Shown piece after piece: positions 25,230 to 34,013 of a stretch of 64,000 bases of DNA; positions within the stretch are counted from its first letter, which is position 1, and every line of letters begins with the position of its first letter. A program made the translations under genes and the position numbers. Below the pieces are notes generated by a model that was not told the origin of the DNA, searched no databases, and saw only the letters and a list, made by a program, of their open reading frames with translations. The stretch lies in assembly GCA_038234785.1 (NCBI GenBank), contig JBBQTC010000003.1, forward strand, positions 1-64,000. Direction: 5' to 3'. Source of the stretch: UBA668 sp038234785 (GTDB lineage: Bacteria; Actinomycetota; Acidimicrobiia; Acidimicrobiales; Ilumatobacteraceae).

Positions 25230-25943
25230 TCAGGCGAACGCGCAGAACTCGTTGCCCTCGGGGTCGGCGAGCACGGTCCAGGCGATCTCGTCGTCCTTCG
25301 CGCGGAGCACGGTGGCCCCGACGGCCACCAGGGATTCGACCGTCGCATCGACCAAGGTGACGTCCCAGTGGACGCGGTTCTTCACCGTCTTCGGCTCGGG
25401 CACCTGGGTGAACACCCAGAACATGTGCGGGAACCCTGCGGCCCCTTCCACCCACGCAAAGCGTGTCCCGTCGCGGGTGCCCACGGTGCCACCGGTTCGC
25501 TCTGCCCACCACGCAGCGATGGTCGCCGGATCGCGGCTGTCGACCACGAGCTCGAACGGCCCGAGCGCAGTCGGGGCCATCGGGTGGGGTGCGAACACGC
25601 ACAGCGCCAGTCCTCCCGGGTCCTGCACCACCCACCACGCGTCGTCGTCCGTCGGCGGCCGCACGATCGTCGCGCCGGCCGCCAGGATCGGTGCAGGGTC
25701 ACCGTCGAGCACGCGGGTGTCGAGGTGCACTCGACTCTTGCTGGAGAGTGACTCCGGGACGACGTCGATCCAGATCTGGCGTTCGGGCGGCCCGTCCTCG
25801 GGCGGTGCGAGGTGGAACGATCCGTCGTCGTGCGCGATCACCGGTTGGCCGAGTGCAGCGCCCCAGAAGTTCGCGACCTCCTCGGGCAGGCCGTCGTCGT
25901 CGGTCACGTCGATGCAGAGGTCCTTGAACCTGAGGTCCGGCAT
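25230..25943 (-). CDS. VOC-family (glyoxalase-like) protein, two domains
   Basis: A 237-residue protein of two tandem VOC modules (residues 1-118, beginning MPDLRFKDLCIDVTDDD, and 120-237, beginning TALGPFELVVDSRDP). Each ends in a similar QDPGGLALCVFA or ADPEGNEFCAFA strand, where the E or equivalent is a metal ligand in true glyoxalases. Members include glyoxalase, dioxygenase and antibiotic-binding proteins; activity is not predictable here. It lies 38 bases upstream of the SRPBCC start, probably in one transcript with it and the LLM gene. Confidence 0.88.
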   Translation of the reverse strand: MPDLRFKDLCIDVTDDDGLPEEVANFWGAALGQPVIAHDDGSFHLAPPEDGPPERQIWIDVVPESLSSKSRVHLDTRVLDGDPAPILAAGATIVRPPTDDDAWWVVQDPGGLALCVFAPHPMAPTALGPFELVVDSRDPATIAAWWAERTGGTVGTRDGTRFAWVEGAAGFPHMFWVFTQVPEPKTVKNRVHWDVTLVDATVESLVAVGATVLRAKDDEIAWTVLADPEGNEFCAFA

Positions 25944-25986
25944 GGAAGGACGATAGCCGGGACCCGTACTGGCCTAACTTGGGGCC

Positions 25987-26676
25987 ATGCGCCTCACACC
26001 GACCGATCGGGACCGGTTGCTGATCTTCACCGCCGCCGAATTGGCCCGTGCTCGCCGCCGTCGCGGTCTGCAGTTGAACGTGCCGGAGGCGACCGCGCTC
26101 ATCGCGGACACGGTGTGCGAGGCCGCACGCGACGGTGCCCGACTGATGGAGGCGGCGCATGCCGGCGCGAGTGTGCTCACCGAGGGCGACGTCCTTCCTG
26201 GCGTGCCCGACATCGTTCGCGAGGTGAAGGTCGAGGCGGTCTTCGACGACGGGACTCGGATGGTCGTGGTGCGCAACCCGTTCGGTGACGGCGCCGGACT
26301 CGGTGGGGATGCTCCCGGCGCGGTGGTGACCGCACCGCGGGCGTCGACCCCTCCGCCGGGACTCGTGTTCGTCACCGTCACCAACACCGCCGACGTCCCG
26401 GTGTCGATCACGTCACATTTCCACTTCTTCGAGGTCAACCCACGGCTCTCGTTCCCTCGCGGTGCCGGGTACGGCATGCGCCTTGCGATCCCGGCCGGCT
26501 CGGCGCTGCGATTCGAGCCCGGCGTACCGACGGAGGCTCCGTTGGTTCCCATCGGCGGTGCCCGGATCGCGATCGGGTTCGCCGGCCTCGTCGACGGAGC
26601 GCTCGACGAGCCGGGTGCGAAGCAAGCAGCGTTGGCGCGCGCCGCGTCGCAGGGTTACCTCGGGGCCGACTCGTGA
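25987..26676 (+). CDS. ureAB: urease subunit gamma/beta fusion
   Basis: A 229-residue fusion. Residues 1 to about 100 are UreA-like (MRLTPTDRDRLLIFTAAELARARRRRGLQLN, then the E-A-L-I-D type helix and VLPGVPDIV). Residues about 125-229 are UreB-like (VTVTNTADVPVSITSHFHFFEVNPRLSF, RLAIPAGSALRFEPG). Fusions of gamma and beta are known in some actinobacteria and Helicobacter. Its stop overlaps the ureC start by 4 bases (GTGA). Divergent from the VOC gene, with 43 bases between starts. In a normal urease these subunits assemble with UreC into a trimer of trimers. Confidence 0.9.
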   Translation: MRLTPTDRDRLLIFTAAELARARRRRGLQLNVPEATALIADTVCEAARDGARLMEAAHAGASVLTEGDVLPGVPDIVREVKVEAVFDDGTRMVVVRNPFGDGAGLGGDAPGAVVTAPRASTPPPGLVFVTVTNTADVPVSITSHFHFFEVNPRLSFPRGAGYGMRLAIPAGSALRFEPGVPTEAPLVPIGGARIAIGFAGLVDGALDEPGAKQAALARAASQGYLGADS

Positions 26677-28427
26677 CCTCCCACTCGCACGGCCAGTTCG
26701 ATCACCACCACGAAGGCGGCGACGTTCCTCACAGCCACCTCCATCCCGACGAGATCCTGCCCGACGACTATGCCGCGATCCACGGCCCCACGGTGGGCGA
26801 CCGGGTCCGGCTCGGCGACACCGGACTCGTCATCGAAGTCGAGTTCGACGCACAAGAACGCGGCAACGAGTTCCTCGCCGGTTTCGGCAAGACCGCTCGC
26901 GACGGCCTGCTGCTGAAGGCGGCAGCGGTGCGCGACACCTGCGACATCGTGATCTCGAACGTGGTGGTCATCGACGCCACCTGCCGTATCGGGAAGTTGT
27001 CGATCGGCATCCGTGAGGGTCGGATCTGCGCGGTCGGTCGCGCCGGCAACCCGGACGTGCAAGACGGTGTCGACGTCGTGGTCGGGACCGGAACCACCAT
27101 CATCAGCGGCGAGGGACTCATCGCCACCGCCGGCGCCATCGACACCCATGTGCACCTGCTGTCGCCGCGGATCATGGAGGCATCGCTCGCGTCGGGGGTC
27201 ACCACGATCATCGGCCAGGAGTTCGGCCCCGTGTGGGGTGTCGGCGTGAACTCTCCATGGGCATTGCGGCACGCGTTCAACAGCTTCGACCAGTGGCCGG
27301 TCAACATCGGGTTCCTCGCTCGAGGCTCGTCCAGTGACGAGGCGCCGCTGGTGGAGGCACTCGTCGAGGGCGGCGCCTGCGGGTTCAAGGTGCACGAGGA
27401 CATGGGGGCTCATGCACGTGCGCTCGACACGGCGCTGAACGTGGCCGAAGTTCACGACGTCCAGGTGGCGCTGCACACCGACGGCTTGAACGAATGTCTC
27501 AGCGTGGAGGACACCCTGCGGGTGCTCGCCGGGCGCACCATCCACGCGTTCCACATCGAGGGTTGCGGCGGTGGTCACGTACCGAACGTCCTCAAGCTGG
27601 CGGGCGTTGCGAACGTGATCGGTTCGAGCACCAATCCGACGCTTCCGTTCGGTCGTGATGCGCTCGACGAGCACTACGAGATGATCTTCGCCGCCCATGG
27701 CCTGAACCACCACTCCCACAGCGACCACCACATGGTGACGGATCGAATTCGCGGTGGCACCATGGGCGCCGAGGGCGTATTGCACGATCTCGGCGTCATC
27801 GGCATCACCTCCAGCGACGCGCAGGGGATGGGCCGGGCGGGCGAGACGGTGCGGCGCACGTTCCAGTTGGCGGCGAAGAACAAGCTCGATCTCGGTCATG
27901 GGCCGTCCCAGCACGACAACGATCGGGTCCGCCAGTACATGGCCAAGCTCACGATCAACCCTGCGATCGCGCACGGGCTCTCGCACGAGGTCGGCTCCCT
28001 TGACATCGGCAAGCTCGCCGACATCGTGCTCTGGCGTCCCGATCACTTCGGCGCAAAGCCGCAACTCGTGCTCAAGAGCGGGTTCCCCGCCTACGGGGTC
28101 ACCGGTGACCCGAACGCGACCACCGACTCCTGTCAACCGCTGGTGCTCGGCCCGCAGTTCGGCTCCTTCGGCGCGACCGCTGCCGACCTTGGTGTCGCCT
28201 TCGTCAGCCGAGCAGCAGTCGACGCGGGGGACGATCACATGACGACCCGTCGGCGGCGGGTCGCCGTGCGCGACAACCGCAACATCGGGCCGCGCGACCT
28301 GGTGCTCAACAATCGGCTGGGCTCGGTCGAGGTCGACCCGGCGACGGGCATGGTGACCCTCGACGGCGACACGGTCTACTCCGAGCCGTCCGACTCGGTC
28401 TCGCTCAGCCGGCTCTACTTCCTGTGA
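26673..28427 (+). CDS. ureC: urease alpha-subunit homologue, divergent active-site flap
   Basis: A 584-residue amidohydrolase. The metal-binding residues of UreC are kept: DTHVH (His159, His161), GFKVHED (carbamylated Lys239), ALHTD (His268), FHIEG (His294) and SSDAQ (Asp382). However, the mobile flap that reads VCHHLD in classical ureases is AAHGLN here (residues 340-345): the flap Cys is Ala, the following His is kept and the next His is Gly. GAGGGHAPD is GCGGGHVPN. The N-terminus has eight His in the first 24 residues, a possible metal-binding tail. No ureD, E, F or G lies nearby. It probably hydrolyses a urea-like or ureido substrate, but urea itself is not certain. Confidence 0.85.
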   Translation: MTSHSHGQFDHHHEGGDVPHSHLHPDEILPDDYAAIHGPTVGDRVRLGDTGLVIEVEFDAQERGNEFLAGFGKTARDGLLLKAAAVRDTCDIVISNVVVIDATCRIGKLSIGIREGRICAVGRAGNPDVQDGVDVVVGTGTTIISGEGLIATAGAIDTHVHLLSPRIMEASLASGVTTIIGQEFGPVWGVGVNSPWALRHAFNSFDQWPVNIGFLARGSSSDEAPLVEALVEGGACGFKVHEDMGAHARALDTALNVAEVHDVQVALHTDGLNECLSVEDTLRVLAGRTIHAFHIEGCGGGHVPNVLKLAGVANVIGSSTNPTLPFGRDALDEHYEMIFAAHGLNHHSHSDHHMVTDRIRGGTMGAEGVLHDLGVIGITSSDAQGMGRAGETVRRTFQLAAKNKLDLGHGPSQHDNDRVRQYMAKLTINPAIAHGLSHEVGSLDIGKLADIVLWRPDHFGAKPQLVLKSGFPAYGVTGDPNATTDSCQPLVLGPQFGSFGATAADLGVAFVSRAAVDAGDDHMTTRRRRVAVRDNRNIGPRDLVLNNRLGSVEVDPATGMVTLDGDTVYSEPSDSVSLSRLYFL

Positions 28428-28452
28428 AGGACTTTCTCATGAGGACCCGTTC

Positions 28453-29493
28453 ATGACCACGCCCCGACTCTCCGGTTTCTCGATGCCGCCCGAGTGGGCA
28501 CCCCATGAGCGAACGTGGATGGAGTTCCCGTCCGAGAACCCGACGTTCACCGTCGACGACGGCTGGCTGGACCACTGTCGGGGAGTGTGGGCATCGGTGG
28601 CCAACACGATCGTCGGCTTCGAGCCGGTGAGCATGGTCTGCAACCTGGGCGATCTCGAGATCGCCCGCTCGTTGCTCGATCCGAGGATCGAATTGCACGA
28701 GACCCCGACGGGTGACGCCTGGTGTCGCGACAGCGGGCCGTCGTTCCTCGTGCATCCGGATGGGCGTCTCGGCGCCACTCACTGGACCTTCAACGCATGG
28801 GGTGATGCCGGTTTCAGCGACCCGGTCGACGAGCGCCACGTCGGGGCCTTCATCGCTGGCCTTGCCGGTGCGGAACTCTTCGCGAGCGCGATGGTCAACG
28901 AGGGCGGTGGCATCCATGTCGATGGTGACGGCACGGTGATGGTGACCACGACGGTGCAGTTGGATCCGGGTCGCAACCCGACCTGGAACGTCGAGCAGGT
29001 GGAGACCGAGCTGAAGTCGTATCTCGGGGTGGAGAAGGCCATCTGGCTGCCGCGCGGCCTCACGAAGGACTACGACCGGTTCGGCACCCGCGGCCATATC
29101 GACATCCTCGCCTGCTTCGTCCGGCCCGGACTGGTGCTGGCGCACGTGCAACAGGATCCGGCGCACCCGGACTTCGAGGTCTGTCGGGAGTACCTGGGTG
29201 TGTTGCGCAACAGCACCGACGCCCGCGGACGGCACCTCGAGATCATCGAGGTGCCGGCGCCTCGGACGATCGAATCCGAAGGCGAGTTCGTCGACTGGGG
29301 ATACATCAACCACTACGTGTGCAACGGTGCGGTGATCCTGTGCTCGTTCGACGACCCCCACGACGAGGTGGCGGCCGAGATCCTGGCGAAGGTCTACGTC
29401 GGGCGCGAGGTGGTGCAGCACGACGCCCGCGACATCTTCGCCTGCGGTGGTGGCATCCACTGCATCACCCAGCAGCAGCCGGCCGTCTCGTGA
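28453..29493 (+). CDS. agmatine deiminase family protein (PPAD)
   Basis: A 346-residue guanidino-group-modifying enzyme. EWAPHERTWMEFP and the D-x-W-x-R-D-S-G-P substrate-binding segment (GDAWCRDSGPSF) are clear, with NEGGGIHVDGDG and the C-terminal GGGIHCITQQ carrying the nucleophile Cys337. Family members turn agmatine into N-carbamoylputrescine plus ammonia, in the cytoplasm. Several insertions relative to classical AguA are possible. It follows ureC by 25 bases on the same strand, so a shared pathway is likely; the product of one could be the substrate of the other. Confidence 0.9.
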   Translation: MTTPRLSGFSMPPEWAPHERTWMEFPSENPTFTVDDGWLDHCRGVWASVANTIVGFEPVSMVCNLGDLEIARSLLDPRIELHETPTGDAWCRDSGPSFLVHPDGRLGATHWTFNAWGDAGFSDPVDERHVGAFIAGLAGAELFASAMVNEGGGIHVDGDGTVMVTTTVQLDPGRNPTWNVEQVETELKSYLGVEKAIWLPRGLTKDYDRFGTRGHIDILACFVRPGLVLAHVQQDPAHPDFEVCREYLGVLRNSTDARGRHLEIIEVPAPRTIESEGEFVDWGYINHYVCNGAVILCSFDDPHDEVAAEILAKVYVGREVVQHDARDIFACGGGIHCITQQQPAVS

Positions 29494-29587
29494 CGCCGCG
29501 AGTCAGGACCAGGGGGTCTGGGGGCGGTAGCCATGAGCAGAGCCTCGCGCCCGACCGGCCCGCGTGAACGCGGATGTTCGTGACCCC

Positions 29588-29617
29588 GATTTCAAGGACG
29601 CGCTTCAGCCTGAAATC
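29588..29617 (+). promoter_or_regulatory. leader hairpin upstream of the ABC-F gene
   Basis: GATTTCA (29588-29594) and TGAAATC (29611-29617) are a perfect 7-bp inverted repeat, extended by GG/CC past a bulged A. It lies 17 bases before the ABC-F start codon. It could be an RNA attenuator, which is common in front of antibiotic-resistance ABC-F genes, or a DNA operator. Confidence 0.35.
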
Positions 29618-29634
29618 CGGCAGGATGGTCGACC

Positions 29635-31269
29635 GTGAGCAGCATCGTGGTCTCCGAACTGGAATACGCACCTCCCTCATCGGACTCGCTGTTCTTCGAC
29701 GTCAGCTTCGGGGTCGCTCCCGGCGAGCATGCGGCACTCGTCGGCGCGAACGGAGTGGGTAAGAGCACGATCCTTCGCATCCTCGCCGGAGAGCTGTCGT
29801 CCGATGAGGGAGAGTTCGCGCTCGGTGGCCGCGTGTTGACCATGACCCAGGACGTCGGGATGTCCCGACCGACCGACACGCTGCGAGAGATGCTCGTCGA
29901 GGTCGCACCCTCGGAGCTCCGTGACGCCGGTCGAGCCATGATCGCTGCGGAGAAGGCGATGCTCGACGGCTCCGACGACGGCATGCGTTTCGCCGAGGCG
30001 CTGACCCACTGGGGCGACATGGGCGGCTACGAACTCGAGTCACAGTGGGCCGCAGCCGCCCGTCGCAGCGTCAAGACCGAGGTTGCCGACTTCAGCACCC
30101 GTCTCGTCAGCGAGCTGTCCGGCGGTGAGCGCAAGCGACTGGTGCTCGACCTCCTGTTGAACTCCGGCGCCGACATCCTCCTGCTCGACGAGCCCGACAA
30201 CTACCTCGACATCCCCACTCGGGTGTGGCTCGAGGAGCAGATCAAGGCCTGCAAGAGCACGATCTTGATGGTCAGCCACGACCGCACGCTGCTCGAGCGG
30301 GTGGCGACCAAGATCGTCGTCATCGAGGGATCCGGCTGCTGGGTGCACGGCGGCTCGTACGCGACCTTCCCGGACGCCCGGGCTCGGCGCCAGGAACTGC
30401 TCGGCGACGCGCTGAAGCGATGGAACGACGAGGAGCGACGGCTGTTCCATCACATGAAGATCATGAAGCAACGGGCCGCGCAGAACTTCAAGAACGCGAC
30501 CAAGGCCAACGCCGCCGAGACTCGATGGGAGAAGTTCGTCGCGCTCGGTCCGCCCCCGCCCCCGGTTCCTGACCAGCAGATCTACGTCTCGCTGCGCGGC
30601 GCCGACTCGGCCCGACGGGTGGTCAAGCTCGAGAAGGTCTCCGTGGGCGACCTCTTCTTCCCGTTCGACGACGAGGTGCACTTCGCGGAGCGCCTCGGGC
30701 TGATCGGACCGAACGGCACCGGCAAGAGCCACCTGCTCGGTGCGCTGGCGGGCACGATCACCCCCGACGAGGGGACGATCACGTTCGGTCCCCGTACGTC
30801 GGTGGGCATGTTCACCCAGGTCAACGACCGGCCCGACTTCCTCGGCAAGCCATGCATCGACATCGTCCGTCAGCGAGTGTTCGACGACGAGAAGTCGATG
30901 AAGTCGTTGGCGCGCTACGGACTGGTCAACAACGCACGCCAGGAGTTCCAGACCCTCTCCGGTGGCCAGAAGGCGCGCCTCGAGATCCTCTGCCTGGAGC
31001 TGGAGGGCCACAACGTCCTGCTGCTCGACGAGCCCACGGACAACCTCGACATCGAGTCGTCCGAGGCGCTCGAATTGGCGCTCGACGGCTTCCAGGGCAC
31101 CGTCATCGCCGTCAGCCACGACCGGACCTTCCTCGCCAGGTTCGACCGCTTCGTGATGATCAACGACGACGGCGAGGTCTACTCCCTGCCCGACTACGAG
31201 ACGGCGATGATCGCCTTGGCCGATCCGGCACACCTGCGCAACGTGCGGCTCGCCAAGCCGCTCACGTAG
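29635..31269 (+). CDS. ABC-F family ATPase
   Basis: A 544-residue protein with two ATP-binding cassettes and no membrane segments. Cassette 1 has GANGVGKST, LSGGERKR and LLLDEPDNYLDIP; cassette 2 has GPNGTGKSHLLG, LSGGQKAR and LLLDEPTDNLDIE. The linker between them (residues about 245-310) is rich in charged residues (RWNDEERRLFHHMKIMKQRA), as in the ribosome-contacting P-site tether motif of ABC-F proteins. These act on the ribosome, in translation rescue or antibiotic protection. Starts at GTG 29635. It could be a housekeeping or resistance member; the sequence alone does not decide. Confidence 0.92.
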   Translation: MSSIVVSELEYAPPSSDSLFFDVSFGVAPGEHAALVGANGVGKSTILRILAGELSSDEGEFALGGRVLTMTQDVGMSRPTDTLREMLVEVAPSELRDAGRAMIAAEKAMLDGSDDGMRFAEALTHWGDMGGYELESQWAAAARRSVKTEVADFSTRLVSELSGGERKRLVLDLLLNSGADILLLDEPDNYLDIPTRVWLEEQIKACKSTILMVSHDRTLLERVATKIVVIEGSGCWVHGGSYATFPDARARRQELLGDALKRWNDEERRLFHHMKIMKQRAAQNFKNATKANAAETRWEKFVALGPPPPPVPDQQIYVSLRGADSARRVVKLEKVSVGDLFFPFDDEVHFAERLGLIGPNGTGKSHLLGALAGTITPDEGTITFGPRTSVGMFTQVNDRPDFLGKPCIDIVRQRVFDDEKSMKSLARYGLVNNARQEFQTLSGGQKARLEILCLELEGHNVLLLDEPTDNLDIESSEALELALDGFQGTVIAVSHDRTFLARFDRFVMINDDGEVYSLPDYETAMIALADPAHLRNVRLAKPLT

Positions 31270-31278
31270 GACGGAGGG

Positions 31279-31788
31279 TCATCCCGCCCGGTCCGCGACC
31301 GCGTTGACGAGATCCAGCTGCGGGCCGACCTCGGGCCCCGCGCCGGGCCGTGATGACCGGATCAACGCGAGGGCGTCGGTGGATCCCATTCCCAGCTCGA
31401 CCAGGATGCAGGCGGCGATCGTGCCAGTGCGACCGATGCCGGCGGCGCAGTGGATCAGCAGATGCTCGCCTCGGCGAAGGCGTACCACGAGCTCGTCCAG
31501 CAGCACCGTCGCGGATTCGATTGGTGGCGCGTGCAGGTCGTGAATGGGGAACCACACCGCGTCCTGACCTCGGTGCTCCTCCAGCCAGGTCACGTACGAC
31601 GGCCAGTGGCCGCCGACCTCGTGTTCCTCGACCAGGCACACCACCGTGGTGGCGTCACATCGAGCCATGGCTGCGCCGACGTCGGGCGCGATCGCATGCT
31701 TGCCACACAACGACATCCCTCCGACCTCGATCGGTAGGGCCACGGTGTCGATGCCGCCATCGCGGCCTCGGGGTCCGAGCCAGTCCAT
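31279..31788 (-). CDS. cysteine-based protein phosphatase (dual-specificity/PTP type)
   Basis: A 169-residue phosphatase with the P-loop HCAAGIGRTG: Cys114 is the nucleophile and Arg120 binds the phosphate (CX5R). FPIHDLHAPP supplies the probable general acid Asp84. It is small enough to be a single domain, cytoplasmic. Its substrate could be a phospho-Tyr or phospho-Thr protein or a nucleotide-type phosphoester. Convergent with the ABC-F gene, 9 bases between stops. Confidence 0.88.
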   Translation of the reverse strand: MDWLGPRGRDGGIDTVALPIEVGGMSLCGKHAIAPDVGAAMARCDATTVVCLVEEHEVGGHWPSYVTWLEEHRGQDAVWFPIHDLHAPPIESATVLLDELVVRLRRGEHLLIHCAAGIGRTGTIAACILVELGMGSTDALALIRSSRPGAGPEVGPQLDLVNAVADRAG

Positions 31789-31841
31789 GGTCGGCGACGG
31801 TAGCTCACGACTTCCTCACATCTCTGGGTCATCATCGTCCC

Positions 31842-32524
31842 ATGCGTCGCCATTCCGTGTTCCTCGCCATCGCAGCCGTCGCGACCGTCGGCACCAGCTG
31901 TGCTGCGACCCGAACGACCAGCACGACGGTGGCAGCGGCGAGTGGTGACCTCCAAGCTCGCCTGGTCACTCCCGACGGGCGTACCCGGACATATCGCCTC
32001 CATGTGCCGGCCGACCTTCCCGACCGTCCGATACCGCTCGTGGTGTACCCCGATGGTGTCGGGAGCGGCGCCGACGAGACCGAGCTCCGCACCTGGAACT
32101 CCGGACTCTGCTGTGGAGCATCCATGCGCAAACAGGTCGACGACGTCGAGTTCGTTCGTCGACTGCTCGACACCATCGAAGAGCAGTATTCGATCGACCC
32201 GACACACGTGTTCGCGGCCGGACATTCCAACGGTGGCTTCATGGCCTACTGGCTCGCCTGCGAGCTCTCCGACCGGATCGTCGCGGTGGGTTTGCAGTCC
32301 GGAGGGCTGGGTTTGGCGTCGTGTGACCCCGCCCAGCCGGTGTCGCTGCTCCACATCCACGGCACCGCCGACACCAACGTGCCGATCGCGGCGAGTGCGC
32401 CGACGGGGTCGTCGTCGAACTGCAACTCGTCGACGGCCAACCCCACCAGTGGATGACCGCACCTGTCCACGACTCGAGCGCGGCCATCACCGCGTTCCTG
32501 TTCGCGCATCCGCGGGTCGGCTGA
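31842..32524 (+). pseudogene. broken LpqC/poly(3-hydroxybutyrate)-depolymerase-like esterase
   Basis: The frame starts MRRHSVFLAIAAVATVGTSC, a lipoprotein-type signal, and shows the esterase core with HSNGGFMAYWLACELSDRI (nucleophile Ser) and LLHIHGTADTNVPIA (catalytic Asp). It then runs out of frame and stops at 32456. A different frame, entered at about 32395, reads CADGVVVELQLVDG then QPHQWMTAPVHDSSAA and FLFAHPRVG to a stop at 32524. That is the family's normal C-terminus with the histidine region. The stretch of about 50 or more residues usually between these parts is missing, so an out-of-frame deletion seems to have inactivated the gene. A sequencing error would only explain a shift, not the missing stretch. 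Confidence 0.75.
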
Positions 32525-32552
32525 CGGTTCGAGGTCGCAATAGGGTGCGCCA

Positions 32553-34013
32553 ATGGCCCTCATCTCGTTCAGCCGCCGCCTGCAGGACCTTGCCGATGCC
32601 GACCCTGACAGCCCGGCGGTCACGTGCGGTTCCGACTCGATCACCCGAGCTGAACTCATCGCTGCCGGCGGTGATCTTGCCGTGCATCTCCGCGACGTGG
32701 GTGTCCGTGAGGGCGACATGGTCACCATCTCGGTGCCGAACAGCATCGACTGGTTCATCGCCTACGCCGCGGCGTGGCGACTGGGCGCGATTCCGCAACC
32801 GATCTCCTCGCGGCTGCCGGCCCGCGAGATCGAGTCGATCATGGACCTCGCCGACCCGAGTGCGGTGGTCGGTGTGGCCGAGGGATCGATCCCCGGTCGA
32901 GTCTGCATCCCCTACGGATTCCGCGCCCCGCACGCCGACGCCCGCGGATTGCCCGACGTCGTGTCGCCGTCGTGGAAGGCGCCGACGTCGGGTGGGAGCA
33001 CCGGCCGACCGAAGCTGATCGTGTCCGGCGACCCTGCGCTCTTCGACACCGAGACGCCGCCGGCGCTGCTGCTGGGCACCGACGGATGCCTGGTGATGCC
33101 CGGTCCGCTCTATCACAACGGTCCCGGCGTGTGGAGTTGCCAGGCCTGGCTGAACGGCAATCATGTGGTCGTGCTGCCGCGGTTCGACGCAGAGGCGACG
33201 CTCGAGGCCATCCAGCGCTACCGGGCCACGGCGCTCTACGTCGTCCCGACGATGATGAAGCGGATCTGGCGATTGCACGACGACATCCGCCACGCGCACG
33301 ACCTCAGCAGTCTGCGCGTCGTGTGGCACCTCGCCGAGCCGTGCCCGGAGTGGTTGAAGCAGTGCTGGATCGATTGGCTCGGCGCGGAGCGGATCTACGA
33401 GTTGTACGCCGGCACCGAGGCCCAAGCGGCAACGGTCATCACCGGGCCTGAATGGCTGGCCCACCGCGGCTCGGTCGGCCGAGCCGCGCCCGGCACCGTC
33501 ATGATCACCGACGACGACGGTAACGAGCTGCCGGTGGGCGAGAAGGGCGAGGTGTGGCTGCGCAGCGTGCGCGACACGCCGACCTACCGGTACGTGGGTG
33601 CGTCGCCTCGCACCCGGGAAGGCGGCTGGGAGTCGCTGGGCGACATGGGCCACCTCGACGAGGACGGCTACCTGTACCTCGGTGACCGGGCCGCCGACAT
33701 GATCCTGTCCGGCGGTGCGAACATCTATCCGGCCGAGGTGGAGGCCGCGTTGCAGGAGCACGCCGGTGTCCACTCCTGCGCCGTCATCGGGCTCCCCGAC
33801 GAGGACAAGGGCAACCTCGTCCACGCGATCATCGAGGCCGACGAGTCCACGTTCGATCTCGACGAGCTGAAGGCGTTCCTCGCCGAACGCCTGGTGGTCT
33901 ACAAGCTGCCCCGGACCTTCGAATTCGTCGACACGCCGCTGCGAGACGACGCCGGCAAGATCCGCCGCTCGGCCCTGCGTCAGGCGCGCGTCGATGCGAT
34001 GGGAGCATCGTGA
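32553..34013 (+). CDS. AMP-forming acyl-CoA synthetase/ligase
   Basis: A 486-residue adenylate-forming enzyme. APTSGGSTGRPKLIV is the P-loop-like AMP signature; YELYAGTEA is the A5 core; GYLYLGDRAADMILSGGANIYPAEVEA holds the hinge and A8 motif; the A10 lysine is in DDAGKIRRSAL. The protein activates a carboxylic acid to its acyl-AMP and then its CoA thioester. Acid chain length is not evident. It overlaps the next gene by 4 bases (GTGA). Confidence 0.92.
   Translation: MALISFSRRLQDLADADPDSPAVTCGSDSITRAELIAAGGDLAVHLRDVGVREGDMVTISVPNSIDWFIAYAAAWRLGAIPQPISSRLPAREIESIMDLADPSAVVGVAEGSIPGRVCIPYGFRAPHADARGLPDVVSPSWKAPTSGGSTGRPKLIVSGDPALFDTETPPALLLGTDGCLVMPGPLYHNGPGVWSCQAWLNGNHVVVLPRFDAEATLEAIQRYRATALYVVPTMMKRIWRLHDDIRHAHDLSSLRVVWHLAEPCPEWLKQCWIDWLGAERIYELYAGTEAQAATVITGPEWLAHRGSVGRAAPGTVMITDDDGNELPVGEKGEVWLRSVRDTPTYRYVGASPRTREGGWESLGDMGHLDEDGYLYLGDRAADMILSGGANIYPAEVEAALQEHAGVHSCAVIGLPDEDKGNLVHAIIEADESTFDLDELKAFLAERLVVYKLPRTFEFVDTPLRDDAGKIRRSALRQARVDAMGAS

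Noticed and set aside
30715..30740. Defective second Walker A in the ABC-F protein (GKSH)
   Set aside because: GxxxxGKS is complete; the following His lies outside the motif.
31842..32524. Sequencing error as the reason for the broken esterase
   Set aside because: A single indel would restore the frame but not the missing residues, so a real deletion is the simpler reading.
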